The notes beneath the pieces are model-generated. The model ran no database searches. It was not told where the DNA came from and was given only the letters and a program-made list of their open reading frames with translations. This document shows, in pieces, positions 7,578 through 16,577 of a stretch of 64,000 nt of DNA. Location of the stretch: NCBI RefSeq assembly GCF_024756255.1, contig NZ_JANUHB010000002.1, positions 1,364,001-1,428,000 of the forward strand, in the 5' to 3' direction. This DNA comes from Massilia agilis (GTDB lineage Bacteria; Pseudomonadota; Gammaproteobacteria; Burkholderiales; Burkholderiaceae_D). The first letter of the stretch is position 1; every line of letters starts with the position of its first letter. A program made the position numbers and the translations under genes.

Positions 7578-8774
7578 ATGAGTTTCGATATCGCCCTGTC
7601 CGGCATCCAGGCCATCAACGAGCAGCTCGAGACCGTCTCGAACAACATCGCCAACTCCGGCACGTACGGCTTCAAGGCCAGCCGCGCCAACTTCTCGTCG
7701 CTGTACGCCGGCGAGCAGGCCAACGGCGTGGAGATCGGTTCCCGGACCCAGAACATCGGCCTGAACGGCGGCGTGCAGACCACCGGGCGCGCCATGGACG
7801 CGATGATCGCCGGCCGCGGCTTCTTCGTGGCGCGCGACCCGCAGGGCCTGATGAACTACAGCCGCGTCGGCATCTTCTCGGTCGACAAGCACGGCTACGT
7901 GGTGGACTCGGGCAACCGCCGCGTGCAGGGCTACGGCGCCACCGGCGGCGGCGCGCTCGGCGTGCTGGGCGACCTGTCGGTGCCGACCGGCCAGATCCCG
8001 GCGGTCGCCACCACCAAGATCTCCTACGTCGGCAACCTGTCCGCCGACTGGACCGTGCCCGCCACCGCATTCGACTCCAGCGATTCGGCCACCTACAACA
8101 TGGTCAAGCAGTCGGTGGTGTTCGACTCGCTCGGCACCCAGCACACGGTGTCGCAGTACTTCGTCAAGAATGCCGCGGCCAACAAGGTCGACGTGTATTA
8201 CTCGATGGACGGCGCCGCCGTGAAGGCCGCCACGTCCACCCCGACGTCGATCGCATTCGATGCCAAGGGCCAGCTGGCCACCAGCCCCACCATCACCACG
8301 CTGACCCTCACGCCGACCAACGGCGCGGCCGCGCAGACCTTCAGCATCGATTACAGCGGCACCACCCAGTTCGCCGGCCAGGCGCTCACGACCACCAACA
8401 GCAGCAACGGCTACGCCTCGGGCGCCTTCGTCGGCGTCGAGCTGGCGAACGACGGTTCGGTGGTCGCCAAGTACAGCAACGAGCAGCAGCAGGTGATCGG
8501 CGTGCTGGCGGTGGCCACCTTCCCGGACGAAGGCGCGCTCACCCAGGTCAGCGACACCAGCTGGGTCGCCAACGACCGCTCGGGCCTGGCGCTGTACGAA
8601 CGCCCGGGCGTGGGCCTGGCGGGCAAGCTCAATACCGGCGCGCTGGAAGGATCGAACGTGGACATCACTTCCGAACTGGTGGGCCTGATGACTTCGCAGC
8701 GCAACTACCAGGCCAACTCGAAGGTGATCAGCACCGAGAGCGCCATGATGCAAGCCCTGATGCAGGCGATGTGA
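7578..8774 (+). CDS. flgE: Flagellar hook protein FlgE
   Basis: This 398-residue protein starts with IALSGIQAINEQLETVSNNIANSGTYGFKASRA, the D0 helix of hook proteins. It ends with LEGSNVDITSELVGLMTSQRNYQANSKVISTESAMMQALMQ, the matching C-terminal D0 helix. The Thr/Ser/Ala-rich middle forms the surface domains. FlgE polymerises into the hook. A purine-rich ribosome site (aaagggaac) precedes the ATG. Confidence 0.94.
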   Translation: MSFDIALSGIQAINEQLETVSNNIANSGTYGFKASRANFSSLYAGEQANGVEIGSRTQNIGLNGGVQTTGRAMDAMIAGRGFFVARDPQGLMNYSRVGIFSVDKHGYVVDSGNRRVQGYGATGGGALGVLGDLSVPTGQIPAVATTKISYVGNLSADWTVPATAFDSSDSATYNMVKQSVVFDSLGTQHTVSQYFVKNAAANKVDVYYSMDGAAVKAATSTPTSIAFDAKGQLATSPTITTLTLTPTNGAAAQTFSIDYSGTTQFAGQALTTTNSSNGYASGAFVGVELANDGSVVAKYSNEQQQVIGVLAVATFPDEGALTQVSDTSWVANDRSGLALYERPGVGLAGKLNTGALEGSNVDITSELVGLMTSQRNYQANSKVISTESAMMQALMQAM

Positions 8775-8790
8775 TCACGCGAGGACCGCG

Positions 8791-9525
8791 ATGGACAAAC
8801 TGATTTATACCGCCGTCAGCGGCGCCGAGCGCGTGATGCGCGCCGAGCGGGTGCACGCGAACAACCTGGCCAACATGGACACCACCGGTTTTCGCGCCAA
8901 CTTCGAGCTGGCCACCTCGGCCGCGCTGATGAACGGCTACGGCCAGGGCTACGACGACCGCCACATGGCCAAGATCGAAGCGGACAGCATCAACACGCGC
9001 GCCGGCAGCGTGCGCGAGACCGGGCGCGCGCTCGACGTGGCGCTGGACGGCAAGGGCTACCTGGCGGTGCAGTTCGGCGACGGCGAAGCCTACACCCGCG
9101 CCGGCAACATCGAGATCGACGCCAACGGCGCGCTGTCGGTGCAGGGCCGCGCGCTGCTGGGCGAAGGCGGCCCGATCGTGCTGCCGGCGCACACCGCGGT
9201 CGAGATCGCGCGCGACGGCACCATCTCGGTCAAGACCGAAGGCTCGAACCAGCTGCAGGTGGTGGACCGCCTGCGCATCGTGAACGGCGAAGCGAGCCAG
9301 CTCACCAAGAACGAGGCGGGCCTGGTCGTGCTGCGTGGCGGCGGCCAGCTCGACGCCGACCCGGCGCTCACGGTCAGGAGCCGCGCGCTCGAAGGCAGCA
9401 ACGTGTCGGCCGTCGAAGAGATGGTGGCCACCATGAGCCTGACGCGCCAGTTCGAGATGCAGATGAAGCTGTTCAAGGCCAGCGACGACATGAACGAAAC
9501 GGGCAACCGCCTGCTGGGCGCTTGA
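8791..9525 (+). CDS. flgF: Flagellar rod protein FlgF
   Basis: This 244-residue protein begins MDKLIYTAVSGAERVMRAERVHANNLANMDTTGFRANFE and ends EGSNVSAVEEMVATMSLTRQFEMQMKLFKASDDMNETGNRLLG, both diagnostic of FlgF. It forms part of the rod between FlgC and FlgG. It lies 16 nt after flgE and 22 nt before flgG. Confidence 0.93.
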   Translation: MDKLIYTAVSGAERVMRAERVHANNLANMDTTGFRANFELATSAALMNGYGQGYDDRHMAKIEADSINTRAGSVRETGRALDVALDGKGYLAVQFGDGEAYTRAGNIEIDANGALSVQGRALLGEGGPIVLPAHTAVEIARDGTISVKTEGSNQLQVVDRLRIVNGEASQLTKNEAGLVVLRGGGQLDADPALTVRSRALEGSNVSAVEEMVATMSLTRQFEMQMKLFKASDDMNETGNRLLGA

Positions 9526-9547
9526 GCCCCAACCCGAGGAGAGAACC

Positions 9548-10333
9548 ATGAATCCAGCAATGTGGATCAGCAAGACCGGCGTGCAAGCGCAAGACGCCAA
9601 GCTGCAGGCGATCGCCAACAACCTGGCCAACGTGAACACGGTCGGCTTCAAGCGCGACCGCGTCGTGTTCGAAGACCTGTTCTACCAGGTGGACCAGCAG
9701 CCGGGCGCGCAAAGCGCGGACAACACCGTCAGCTCCGGCGTCCAGCTCGGCAACGGCACGCGCGTGGTCGGCACCCAGAAGGTGTTCTCCAACGGCAGCG
9801 TGCAGACCACCAGCCAGCCGCTGGACGTAGCCATCATGGGCAACGGCTTCCTGCAGGTGCGCCGCCCGGACGGCCAGAACGCCTACACCCGCGCCGGCCA
9901 GCTGCAAGTGGAGGCCAACGGCACCCTGGTCAACGCCCAGGGCCTGCCGCTGGTCCCGCAAATCACGGTGCCGAACAACGCCACCTCGCTCACCATCGGC
10001 GAAAACGGCATGGTCTCGGCCACCGTGCCCGGCACCACCACCCCGGTCGAACTGGGGACGATCAACCTGGCCACCTTCGTCAACCCGGCCGGCCTGTTGG
10101 CGCTGGGCGAGAACCTGTTCCAGGAAACCCCGGCATCGGGCACGCCCAACGAAGGCCGTCCGGGCGAAGGCGCGTTCGGCAAGATCAAGCAGGGCGCGCT
10201 GGAAGGCTCCAACGTGCAGGTGGTCGAGGAGATGGTGGACATGATCGCGGCCCAGCGCACCTACGAGATGAACACCAAGGTGCTGTCCGCGGCCGACAAC
10301 ATGCTGCAGTACCTGGCGCAGGCGGCACGCTGA
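9548..10333 (+). CDS. flgG: Flagellar distal rod protein FlgG
   Basis: This 261-residue protein begins with MWISKTGVQAQDAKLQAIANNLANVNTVGFKRDRVVFEDLFYQ and ends with NVQVVEEMVDMIAAQRTYEMNTKVLSAADNMLQYLAQAAR, textbook FlgG. It builds the distal rod that passes through the P and L rings. A gaggag ribosome site precedes the start. The stop overlaps the flgH start (TGATG). Confidence 0.95.
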   Translation: MNPAMWISKTGVQAQDAKLQAIANNLANVNTVGFKRDRVVFEDLFYQVDQQPGAQSADNTVSSGVQLGNGTRVVGTQKVFSNGSVQTTSQPLDVAIMGNGFLQVRRPDGQNAYTRAGQLQVEANGTLVNAQGLPLVPQITVPNNATSLTIGENGMVSATVPGTTTPVELGTINLATFVNPAGLLALGENLFQETPASGTPNEGRPGEGAFGKIKQGALEGSNVQVVEEMVDMIAAQRTYEMNTKVLSAADNMLQYLAQAAR

Positions 10334-10983
10334 TGAAACGCCTGGCCCTGTGCGTCGTGGCGCTGCTGGCGGGCTGCGCCTCGCGCGTTCCGCTCAACAC
10401 CCCGGCCGCGGAAGACCCGCTGCTGCCGCACGCCGCGCCCGTGCGCACCGGCGTGTCCGGCGGCGTTTTCAATGCCGACGCGGTGCCGCTCACCTCCGAC
10501 AGCCGCGCGTTCCGGGTCGGCGACATCGTCACCGTGATCCTCGAGGAGACCACCCAGGCCAGCAAGAAGGCCGGCACCAGCTTCTCCAAAGGATCGGACG
10601 TGAACGTGGCGCCGCTCAAGGCGCTCGGCAAGACGTACAACAAGACGGCGCTCTCGGCCTCGGCCGACCGCAGCTTCGCGGGCGACGCCACCAGCACCCA
10701 GCAGAACGCGCTGTCCGGCGCGCTCACCGTGGTCGTGCAGGAGGTGCTGCCCAACGGCCTGCTGCGCGTGGCCGGCGAAAAGACGCTGCTGCTCAACCAG
10801 GGCGAGGAGTTCCTGCGCCTGAAGGGCTACCTGCGCGCGGCCGACATCAATGCCGACAACCAGGTCTCGTCGCTGCGCGTGGCCAACGCCCGCATCGCCT
10901 ACTCCGCCCAGGGCGCGCTGGCCGACGCCAACACCCCCGGCTGGCTGACGCGCTTCTTCACCGGCCCCCTGATGCCGTTCTGA
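10333..10983 (+). CDS. flgH: Flagellar L-ring lipoprotein FlgH
   Basis: This 216-residue protein overlaps the flgG stop at ATG 10333. A lipobox is visible (ALLAGCAS, Cys at residue 15), consistent with outer-membrane anchoring of the L ring. The conserved FlgH core reads [25 protein letters not shown], then [34 protein letters not shown] and [16 protein letters not shown] longer shadow frame contains the gene, so it is easily missed. flgI follows after 7 nt. Confidence 0.93.
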   Translation: MKRLALCVVALLAGCASRVPLNTPAAEDPLLPHAAPVRTGVSGGVFNADAVPLTSDSRAFRVGDIVTVILEETTQASKKAGTSFSKGSDVNVAPLKALGKTYNKTALSASADRSFAGDATSTQQNALSGALTVVVQEVLPNGLLRVAGEKTLLLNQGEEFLRLKGYLRAADINADNQVSSLRVANARIAYSAQGALADANTPGWLTRFFTGPLMPF

Positions 10984-10990
10984 GGTCAAC

Positions 10991-12097
10991 ATGAATCGAT
11001 TTACGCGACCGCTCGCCGCCTTCTGCATCGCCTTCGCACTCGCTCTGCCGGCCCACGCCGCGCAGGCGCTGCGCAACCTGGTCAGCGTCGAAGGCGTGCG
11101 CGAGAACCCGCTGGTCGGCTACGGCCTGGTGGTGGGCCTGAACGGCAGCGGCGACTCCACCCAGGTCAAGTACGCCAGCCAGTCGGTGGTCAACATGCTC
11201 AAGCAGTTCGGCGTCAAGCTGCCCGAGGGCGAGGACGCGCGCAACAAGAACGTGGCGGCCGTGATGGTGTCCGCCGTGTTCCCGCCGGGGTACCGCCGCG
11301 GCCAGAGCATCGACGTGACCGTGTCCTCGCTGGGCGACGCCAAGAGCCTGCGCGGCGGCACCCTGCTGCTGACCCAGCTGCGCGCGGCCGACAACGAGGT
11401 GTACGCGCTGGCACAGGGCAACCTGGTGGTCGGCGGCCTGGCCGCGTCCGGCCGCAGCGGCTCGTCGGTGACGGTCAACACGCCGACCGGCGGGCGCATC
11501 CCGAACGGCGCCCTCATCGAGCGCGAGATCCCGACCGACTTCTCGACCCGCCCGCAAGTGCTGCTGCGCCTGCGCCACCCGAACTTCGACACCGCGACCA
11601 ACGTGGTGCAGGCCATCAACCAGCGCTACGGCCCGATCGCCACCACCACCGACGGCACCAGCGTGTCGGTGGTCGCCCCCGACAACCCGACCGAGCGCGT
11701 GGCCTTTGTCGCGCGCCTGGAGAACATGCCGGTGGAAGCCGGGGTCGAGGTGCCGAAGGTGGTGTTCAACTCGCGCACCGGCACCGTGGTCATCGCCGAA
11801 GGCCTGCGCGTGAAGGCGGCCGCGGTCACCCACGGCGCGCTCAAGGTCATCATCAGCGAGAGCACGGCGGTGAGCCAGCCCGGCCCGTTCTCCAACGGCC
11901 AGACCACCAGCTCCCCGGTGTCCAAGGTCTCGGTGGACCAGGGGCACGCGCAGATGTTCAAGTGGCCCGAGGGCGCCAAGCTGCAGGCCATCATCGATAC
12001 CGTCAACAGCCTGGGGGCCTCGCCCGACGACATCATGGCCATCCTGCAGGCGCTCGACCAGGCCGGCGCCATTGAAGGGGAACTGGTGGTGATATGA
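10991..12097 (+). CDS. flgI: Flagellar P-ring protein FlgI
   Basis: This 368-residue protein has a signal peptide ([17 protein letters not shown]). The mature start, [32 protein letters not shown], is the signature of FlgI. Other family blocks include [38 protein letters not shown] and the C-terminal [35 protein letters not shown]. It forms the periplasmic P ring with help from FlgA. The stop overlaps flgJ by 4 nt. Confidence 0.95.
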   Translation: MNRFTRPLAAFCIAFALALPAHAAQALRNLVSVEGVRENPLVGYGLVVGLNGSGDSTQVKYASQSVVNMLKQFGVKLPEGEDARNKNVAAVMVSAVFPPGYRRGQSIDVTVSSLGDAKSLRGGTLLLTQLRAADNEVYALAQGNLVVGGLAASGRSGSSVTVNTPTGGRIPNGALIEREIPTDFSTRPQVLLRLRHPNFDTATNVVQAINQRYGPIATTTDGTSVSVVAPDNPTERVAFVARLENMPVEAGVEVPKVVFNSRTGTVVIAEGLRVKAAAVTHGALKVIISESTAVSQPGPFSNGQTTSSPVSKVSVDQGHAQMFKWPEGAKLQAIIDTVNSLGASPDDIMAILQALDQAGAIEGELVVI

Positions 12098-12423
12098 ACC
12101 TGACCGACAAGACAATCGAGAACGCGCTACCCGCGCAGCATAACGGCGACGAACCGGTGGCGCCAAGCGCGCCCGATCCGGCCTACGTCGCCAAGGCGAC
12201 AAAGGCCGCGGTGGAATTCGAGAGCTTCTTCATCTCGCACATGCTGCACCAGATGCGTTCGACCACCAAGGAGCTCGCGCCCGAGGACAGCGTGTTTCGC
12301 GACCGCGTCAACAGCGACATGCTGGACATGGCCGACGACCTGCTGGCCGGGAAAATGGCCGGCCAGCGCGCCTTTGGCATCGCCGACGCCATCCTGCGCC
12401 AACTTTTGCCGCGCAAGGCTTAA
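12094..12423 (+). CDS. flgJ: Rod-cap FlgJ without muramidase domain
   Basis: This 109-residue protein corresponds only to the N-terminal rod-binding half of Flg[21 protein letters not shown] is followed by [38 protein letters not shown], the Rod-binding motif. Enteric FlgJ is about 313 residues with a C-terminal glucosaminidase; that activity is encoded here separately at 4636-5331. The protein ends cleanly, and I see no remnant of a second domain in the 58 nt before flgK, so this looks like a true single-domain form rather than a truncation. Confidence 0.87.
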   Translation: MNLTDKTIENALPAQHNGDEPVAPSAPDPAYVAKATKAAVEFESFFISHMLHQMRSTTKELAPEDSVFRDRVNSDMLDMADDLLAGKMAGQRAFGIADAILRQLLPRKA

Positions 12424-12481
12424 TGTTTTTGCCAAACCGGTCGCCTTTCCCTAGTGGACGCCGCACCGTGAAAGAACTGCC

Positions 12482-13858
12482 ATGACAATCATGAACAACG
12501 CGCTCTCCGGAGCGCTTGCTTCCCAGGTCGCCCTGTCGGCCACGAGCCAGAACATCGCCAACCTGCAGACCAAGGGCTACACCCGCCAGGCCGCGCTGCT
12601 CGCGGCCATCGGCGGCAGCAACGCGCGCGACGCCGGCAACGGGGTGGCGGTGTCGCAGCTGATGCGCTTCTCGGACGGCTACAAGAGCCAGCAGATGTGG
12701 CGCGCCGCGTCCAGCGTGGGCCAGTTCTCGCAGAGCCAGCCCTACCTCACCCAGCTCGAGCGGGTGATGGGCGACGACTCGGCCAGCCTGTCGGCCGGTA
12801 TCGACAAGTTCTTCGCCGCGCTCAACGCGGTGGCCGGGGTGGACCCGACTTCCAGCGCCCTGCGCGGCCAGGTGCTCACCGCGGCCGGGCTGATGGCCCA
12901 GCGCTTCAACAACCTGAACAACGTATTCAACTCGCAGCTGCAGTCGGTGGTCCAGCAGCGCACCGCGATCGTGGACTCGGCCAACTCGGCGATCGCCGAA
13001 ATCGCCAGCCTGAACCTGCGCATCACGCACGCTGCCTCCACCGGCGCCAGCGCATCGAGCCTGATCGACGCGCGCGACCAGGCCATCGACCGCCTGGCCA
13101 GCCAGATGGCGCTCGAGGTCAGCGACCAGCCGGACGGCACCCGCAACATCTCGCTCGTCACCGGCGAATCGCTGGTCATCGGCGGGGTTGGCGGCAAGCT
13201 GGCGGCCAGCGGCGGCGTCACGTCGGCGCAGTCGTTCTCGCTCAGCTTCGCGTCCTCCACCTTCAACGTCAACACGGCGGTCCTCGGCGGCCAGCTCGGC
13301 GGGCTGACCACCTTCGAGCACAACGTGCTGGCCCCGCTGCAGCAGGGCGTGGCCGACCTGGCGCGCCAGCTGTCGGACAAGGTCAACACCACGCTCTCGG
13401 CCGGCTACACGATGAGCGGGGCCACGCCCGGCAAGCCGCTGTTCGTGTTCAACCCCGGCAGCACCTCGGCCATGCTGCAGGTGGCGCCGGGCTTCCAGGC
13501 CGCGGACCTTGCGTTTTCGAAGGACGGCAACCCGGGCGACACCGGCAACCTGCAGGAACTGCTCACGCTCAAAGGCGCGCCGATCAGCGTCACCGGCCTG
13601 GGCACAGTCCTGGTGGGCGACGCCGACACCCAGCTGGTCGGCAAGCTGGGCGTGGACAGCCAGCAGAACCAGTCCTCGCTCACCACCGCCGAGACGGTGC
13701 GCACGCAGGCCGAGCAGGACTGGCAATCGACCAGCGCGGTCAACCAGGACGAGGAAGCGGTCAACCTGGTCGAGTACCAGAAGATGTACCAGGCGAACAT
13801 GAAGGTCATGTCGGTCGCGAATGCCCTGTTCGACGCCACCTTGCAGATGATGGGCTAA
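12482..13858 (+). CDS. flgK: Flagellar hook-filament junction protein FlgK (HAP1)
   Basis: This 458-residue protein has the N-terminal D0 motif (NNALSGALASQVALSATSQNIANLQTKGYTRQAALLAAI) and a C-terminal INQDEEAVNLVEYQKMYQANMKVMSVANALFDATLQMMG-type helix. FlgK is the first hook-associated junction protein. It is somewhat shorter than the 547 residues of enteric FlgK, mainly in the variable middle. It is separated by 58 nt from flgJ, enough for a separate promoter (late flagellar class), but I see no convincing box. FlgN at 4221 is its expected export chaperone. Confidence 0.92.
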   Translation: MTIMNNALSGALASQVALSATSQNIANLQTKGYTRQAALLAAIGGSNARDAGNGVAVSQLMRFSDGYKSQQMWRAASSVGQFSQSQPYLTQLERVMGDDSASLSAGIDKFFAALNAVAGVDPTSSALRGQVLTAAGLMAQRFNNLNNVFNSQLQSVVQQRTAIVDSANSAIAEIASLNLRITHAASTGASASSLIDARDQAIDRLASQMALEVSDQPDGTRNISLVTGESLVIGGVGGKLAASGGVTSAQSFSLSFASSTFNVNTAVLGGQLGGLTTFEHNVLAPLQQGVADLARQLSDKVNTTLSAGYTMSGATPGKPLFVFNPGSTSAMLQVAPGFQAADLAFSKDGNPGDTGNLQELLTLKGAPISVTGLGTVLVGDADTQLVGKLGVDSQQNQSSLTTAETVRTQAEQDWQSTSAVNQDEEAVNLVEYQKMYQANMKVMSVANALFDATLQMMG

Positions 13859-13869
13859 AGGAGCACCCG

Positions 13870-14781
13870 ATGCGTATCGCCAGCACCCAGTACCAAGCGA
13901 TCATGAACCAGTCGCTGCAGTTCAACCAGGACAAGCTCTCGCGCCTGACGCAGCAGATGGCGTCCGGCCAGCGCGTGATGCTGCCCTCGGACGACCCGGT
14001 GGACAACGTGCGCCTGTCGCGCCTGCAGCGCGAGGAGTCGGCCTTCACCCAGTACCGCGACAACATCGCGGCGGTGCAGATCCGCCTGTCCAAGAACGAA
14101 GGCTACCTGCAGAACATGATTAACGACATGATGGGCGGCCGCGACCTGCTGGTGTGGGCGAGCGACGGCGGCAACGCCCCGGCCGACCTGCAGGCGATGA
14201 TCCAGCCGCTGGAGGCGCTGCGCGACAGCCTGTTCTACAACGCCAACACGATCGACCAGGAAGGCCGCTACGTCTTTTCCGGTACCGCCACGGCGACGGC
14301 GCCGATGGCGTACGATAAGACGCAGCTCCCCGGCGCGCGCTACAGCTTCGTCGGCAACACCAATGCGCAATCGGTCGTGGTCGGCAATGGCATCACCCAG
14401 GTGGCGAACGAAAACCTGAAAGGGCTGGAGAACCTGCTCAACCAGCTCGACAAGACCATCGCGACGATCTCCGCGCCCACGGTGGACGTGAACGATCCGG
14501 CCACCCGCGCCATCGTCACGGCCAACCTGTCCGGCTTCGACGACACCATGGAGCTCCTGGCCAGCAAGATCGCCGTCATGGGCGGCACCCAGAACATCCT
14601 CAAGACGCTGGACGCCAACCACGCCAACGTGAGCCTGTCGAACCAGAACGCGATCAACGAGATCGGCCAGCTCGACATGGCGCAGGCCGCGACGGAGCTG
14701 AACGGCTACCAGACCGCGCTCCAGGCGACCTACAAGGCCTACGCCAAGATCGGCAACCTGACGCTGTTCGCTGAACTCTGA
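13870..14781 (+). CDS. flgL: Flagellar hook-filament junction protein FlgL (HAP3)
   Basis: This 303-residue protein starts at ATG 13870 after an aaaggag ribosome site, 11 nt past flgK. The flagellin-like N-terminal helix shows RIASTQYQAIMNQSLQFNQDKLSRLTQQMASGQRVMLPSDDP, the conserved flgL block. The C-terminal helix (NEIGQLDMAQAATELNGYQTALQATYKAYAKI) matches flagellin-family D0. It connects FlgK to the filament. The gene is nested in a longer shadow frame that begins inside flgK. Confidence 0.92.
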   Translation: MRIASTQYQAIMNQSLQFNQDKLSRLTQQMASGQRVMLPSDDPVDNVRLSRLQREESAFTQYRDNIAAVQIRLSKNEGYLQNMINDMMGGRDLLVWASDGGNAPADLQAMIQPLEALRDSLFYNANTIDQEGRYVFSGTATATAPMAYDKTQLPGARYSFVGNTNAQSVVVGNGITQVANENLKGLENLLNQLDKTIATISAPTVDVNDPATRAIVTANLSGFDDTMELLASKIAVMGGTQNILKTLDANHANVSLSNQNAINEIGQLDMAQAATELNGYQTALQATYKAYAKIGNLTLFAEL

Positions 14782-14786
14782 CCGGC

Positions 14787-15800
14787 ATGGATAGCACCGT
14801 CCGCCCCATCTCACCGAACGCCAACGCCAACGCCGCCGTCGCCGCAGGCAACGGCCCGGCGCCGGCGCGCGTGCCTGCCCTGCCGCCCACGCGGCGCGTG
14901 AACGAGCCCGGCGCAGCGGCGCGGCCGCAGCATGCCCCGTCCCAGCTCAGGGGCGGCCTGCAGGCGTGGGACAGCCAGCTGCAGGACGACGTCGCGCGCG
15001 CGCAGGAGGCGCTCGACTACCTGGAGCGGCTGCAGGGGCAGCTGGAGAACATCAAGGGCGACCTGGCCGCGCGCCTGTCCGGCGCGCGCAATTCGCGCCA
15101 GCTCGAAACGCGCATCCGCCAGCTTGGCGGCATGCTGTCGGCACGCGGCAAAGAGGCCGGCGGCGTGGACGCGCAGCTCGGCTTTTCCGGCGGGGCGCCG
15201 GCCCGGCAGCACTTTCGCATTCGCGGCCTGGATCTCGCGGCGCTCAAGGCCGCCGGCACGCGCACGCTTGCGCTGACGGTAGGCGGCGGCCCGCAGGTCA
15301 AGGTCGATCTCGAGGGCGACATGACGTCAACGCAGGTGGCCCAGCGCTTCGACCGCGCACTGGCCCCGCTCAACCTGCACGCCAGCCTGGACGAGCACGG
15401 CCAGCTGGTCTTTTCCAGCGCAGAAGCCGACTGGGCCAAGGTCAAGGACAGCATCGTGCTGGTCGGCGCCGGCCGCGTCACCACCGAGGAAGTGGGCACC
15501 GCGCTCGAGCCGCAGGCCTGGGATACCGGCAATGCGGACGCGCTGCGCCAGAGCCTGCGCGAAGTGGTGCAGGCGCTCGCGCGCGTGCGCCGCTCGCAGG
15601 AGGCGGCCAGCGCCGCGCTCTCCGCCGCGATCGAGCGCATGAACCACGCCAAGGCGCCGCCGCCCCAGGAAGCGCAGCAACTGGCGCAGCAGTTCGTCGA
15701 CACCGCGTCCAGCCCCGACTACGACTCGCTGATCGCCCTCACCTCCGCGCTGGTGGGCGTGAGCCGCGACCGCGTGATCGCGTTGCTCGGCCAGGGCTGA
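14787..15800 (+). CDS. LafW-like hook-associated protein (probable)
   Basis: This 337-residue protein has a Pro/Ala/Asn-rich N-terminus (1-55) and a coiled-coil segment (QLQDDVARAQEALDYLERLQGQLENIKGDLAARL). A beta-rich centre follows (RHFRIRGLDL-like, then LALTVGGGPQVKVDLEGDMTSTQVAQRFDRALAP). The end is helical (LREVVQALARVRRSQEAASAALSAAIERM). No signal peptide or membrane segment is seen. It starts 5 nt after flgL, in the position of lafW in Flag-2 loci, where LafW is annotated as a hook-associated protein. I recognise it only by position and general architecture. Another secreted flagellar accessory protein is possible. It ends the + strand flagellar cluster. Confidence 0.55.
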   Translation: MDSTVRPISPNANANAAVAAGNGPAPARVPALPPTRRVNEPGAAARPQHAPSQLRGGLQAWDSQLQDDVARAQEALDYLERLQGQLENIKGDLAARLSGARNSRQLETRIRQLGGMLSARGKEAGGVDAQLGFSGGAPARQHFRIRGLDLAALKAAGTRTLALTVGGGPQVKVDLEGDMTSTQVAQRFDRALAPLNLHASLDEHGQLVFSSAEADWAKVKDSIVLVGAGRVTTEEVGTALEPQAWDTGNADALRQSLREVVQALARVRRSQEAASAALSAAIERMNHAKAPPPQEAQQLAQQFVDTASSPDYDSLIALTSALVGVSRDRVIALLGQG

Positions 15801-15809
15801 CGGCCCGCG

Positions 15810-16544
15810 CTAGATCCTGCGCACCGTGATCGAGCTGCCGCGCAGGTCGATGTCCCTTATCTGCAGGCTGCCGAAACTCGGCCCGCTGGTGGCGTGCCCG
15901 ACCCGGATGTTCTTGAGCTGGATTTCGCCGATGGAGCTGGGCAGGTAAAAGGTCACCGAGCCGTCCTTGTTCACGACCGCGCGCGCCTGCGCCGGGTCGA
16001 CCTTCACGTCCTTCACCGAGACATCGGCATTCAACAGCCCGGCCATGGGATTGAACAGCGTTGCCAGCTGCGCGAGCACGCGGGCGCCGCCGTTGTCGTC
16101 GTGCTTGCCGTGCTGGCTGGCCGCGTCCGCATGCAGCTGCTGCAGCGCCGCCAGCAGCCGCTCTGCATGCTGCGCCTGCAGCCGCAACCCGTCCTCGCCC
16201 GCGCCCTGCCCCGCCACCTTGCCCAGTTCGGCATCGGACAGTGCGGTCATGCTGCGCTGGACCACGGGCGGCGCGACGGCAGTGCTGGCGGCCAGCGCCT
16301 GCACCGGTGCCAGCAGGGCGCCGGCCAGCGCCGCCGCCATGCGCAGGTTGCGCTGGCGCCGCATCGCGCCGCGCACCTGCGCTTCGGTGATCAGCTTCAG
16401 CTCGGCCAGCACTTCGCCAAGGCGCTTGCCCGAACTGCGCTGCGCTGCGATCGCCTGCGCCAGCTGTTCCTCCGAAATCAGCTTCTTCCCGAGCAGGATC
16501 TGCCCGAGCCGCGACTGCTCCTGCCGTTGTCCCAGCCAATCCAT
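15810..16544 (-). CDS. Fusion of an MshEN/GspE-N-like domain with a FilA/DUF6160-like exported domain
   Basis: This 244-residue protein has three parts. Residues ~1-66 resemble the N-terminal domain of type II secretion/type IV pilus ATPases (GQILLGKKLISEEQLAQAIAAQ, then LGEVLAELKLITEAQVRGAM, two short helical repeats). A hydrophobic segment follows (~69-85, AAALAGALLAPVQALA). The remainder carries ALSDAELGKVAGQG, the motif shared by the FilA-like proteins at 22720-25402. It ends in GSLQIRDIDLRGSS, closely echoing the end of the 24866-25402 protein (GAMAMNDIKLQGSS). The N-terminal domain lies ahead of an internal export signal and should stay in the cytoplasm, which is an odd build. It is probably the last gene of the fadL-DUF2059 string; 33 nt separate it from the DUF2059 gene. 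Confidence 0.6.
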   Translation of the reverse strand: MDWLGQRQEQSRLGQILLGKKLISEEQLAQAIAAQRSSGKRLGEVLAELKLITEAQVRGAMRRQRNLRMAAALAGALLAPVQALAASTAVAPPVVQRSMTALSDAELGKVAGQGAGEDGLRLQAQHAERLLAALQQLHADAASQHGKHDDNGGARVLAQLATLFNPMAGLLNADVSVKDVKVDPAQARAVVNKDGSVTFYLPSSIGEIQLKNIRVGHATSGPSFGSLQIRDIDLRGSSITVRRI

Positions 16545-16577
16545 ATGCCCCTCCCTGGCGCCGCCAGCCGTGGTCGC

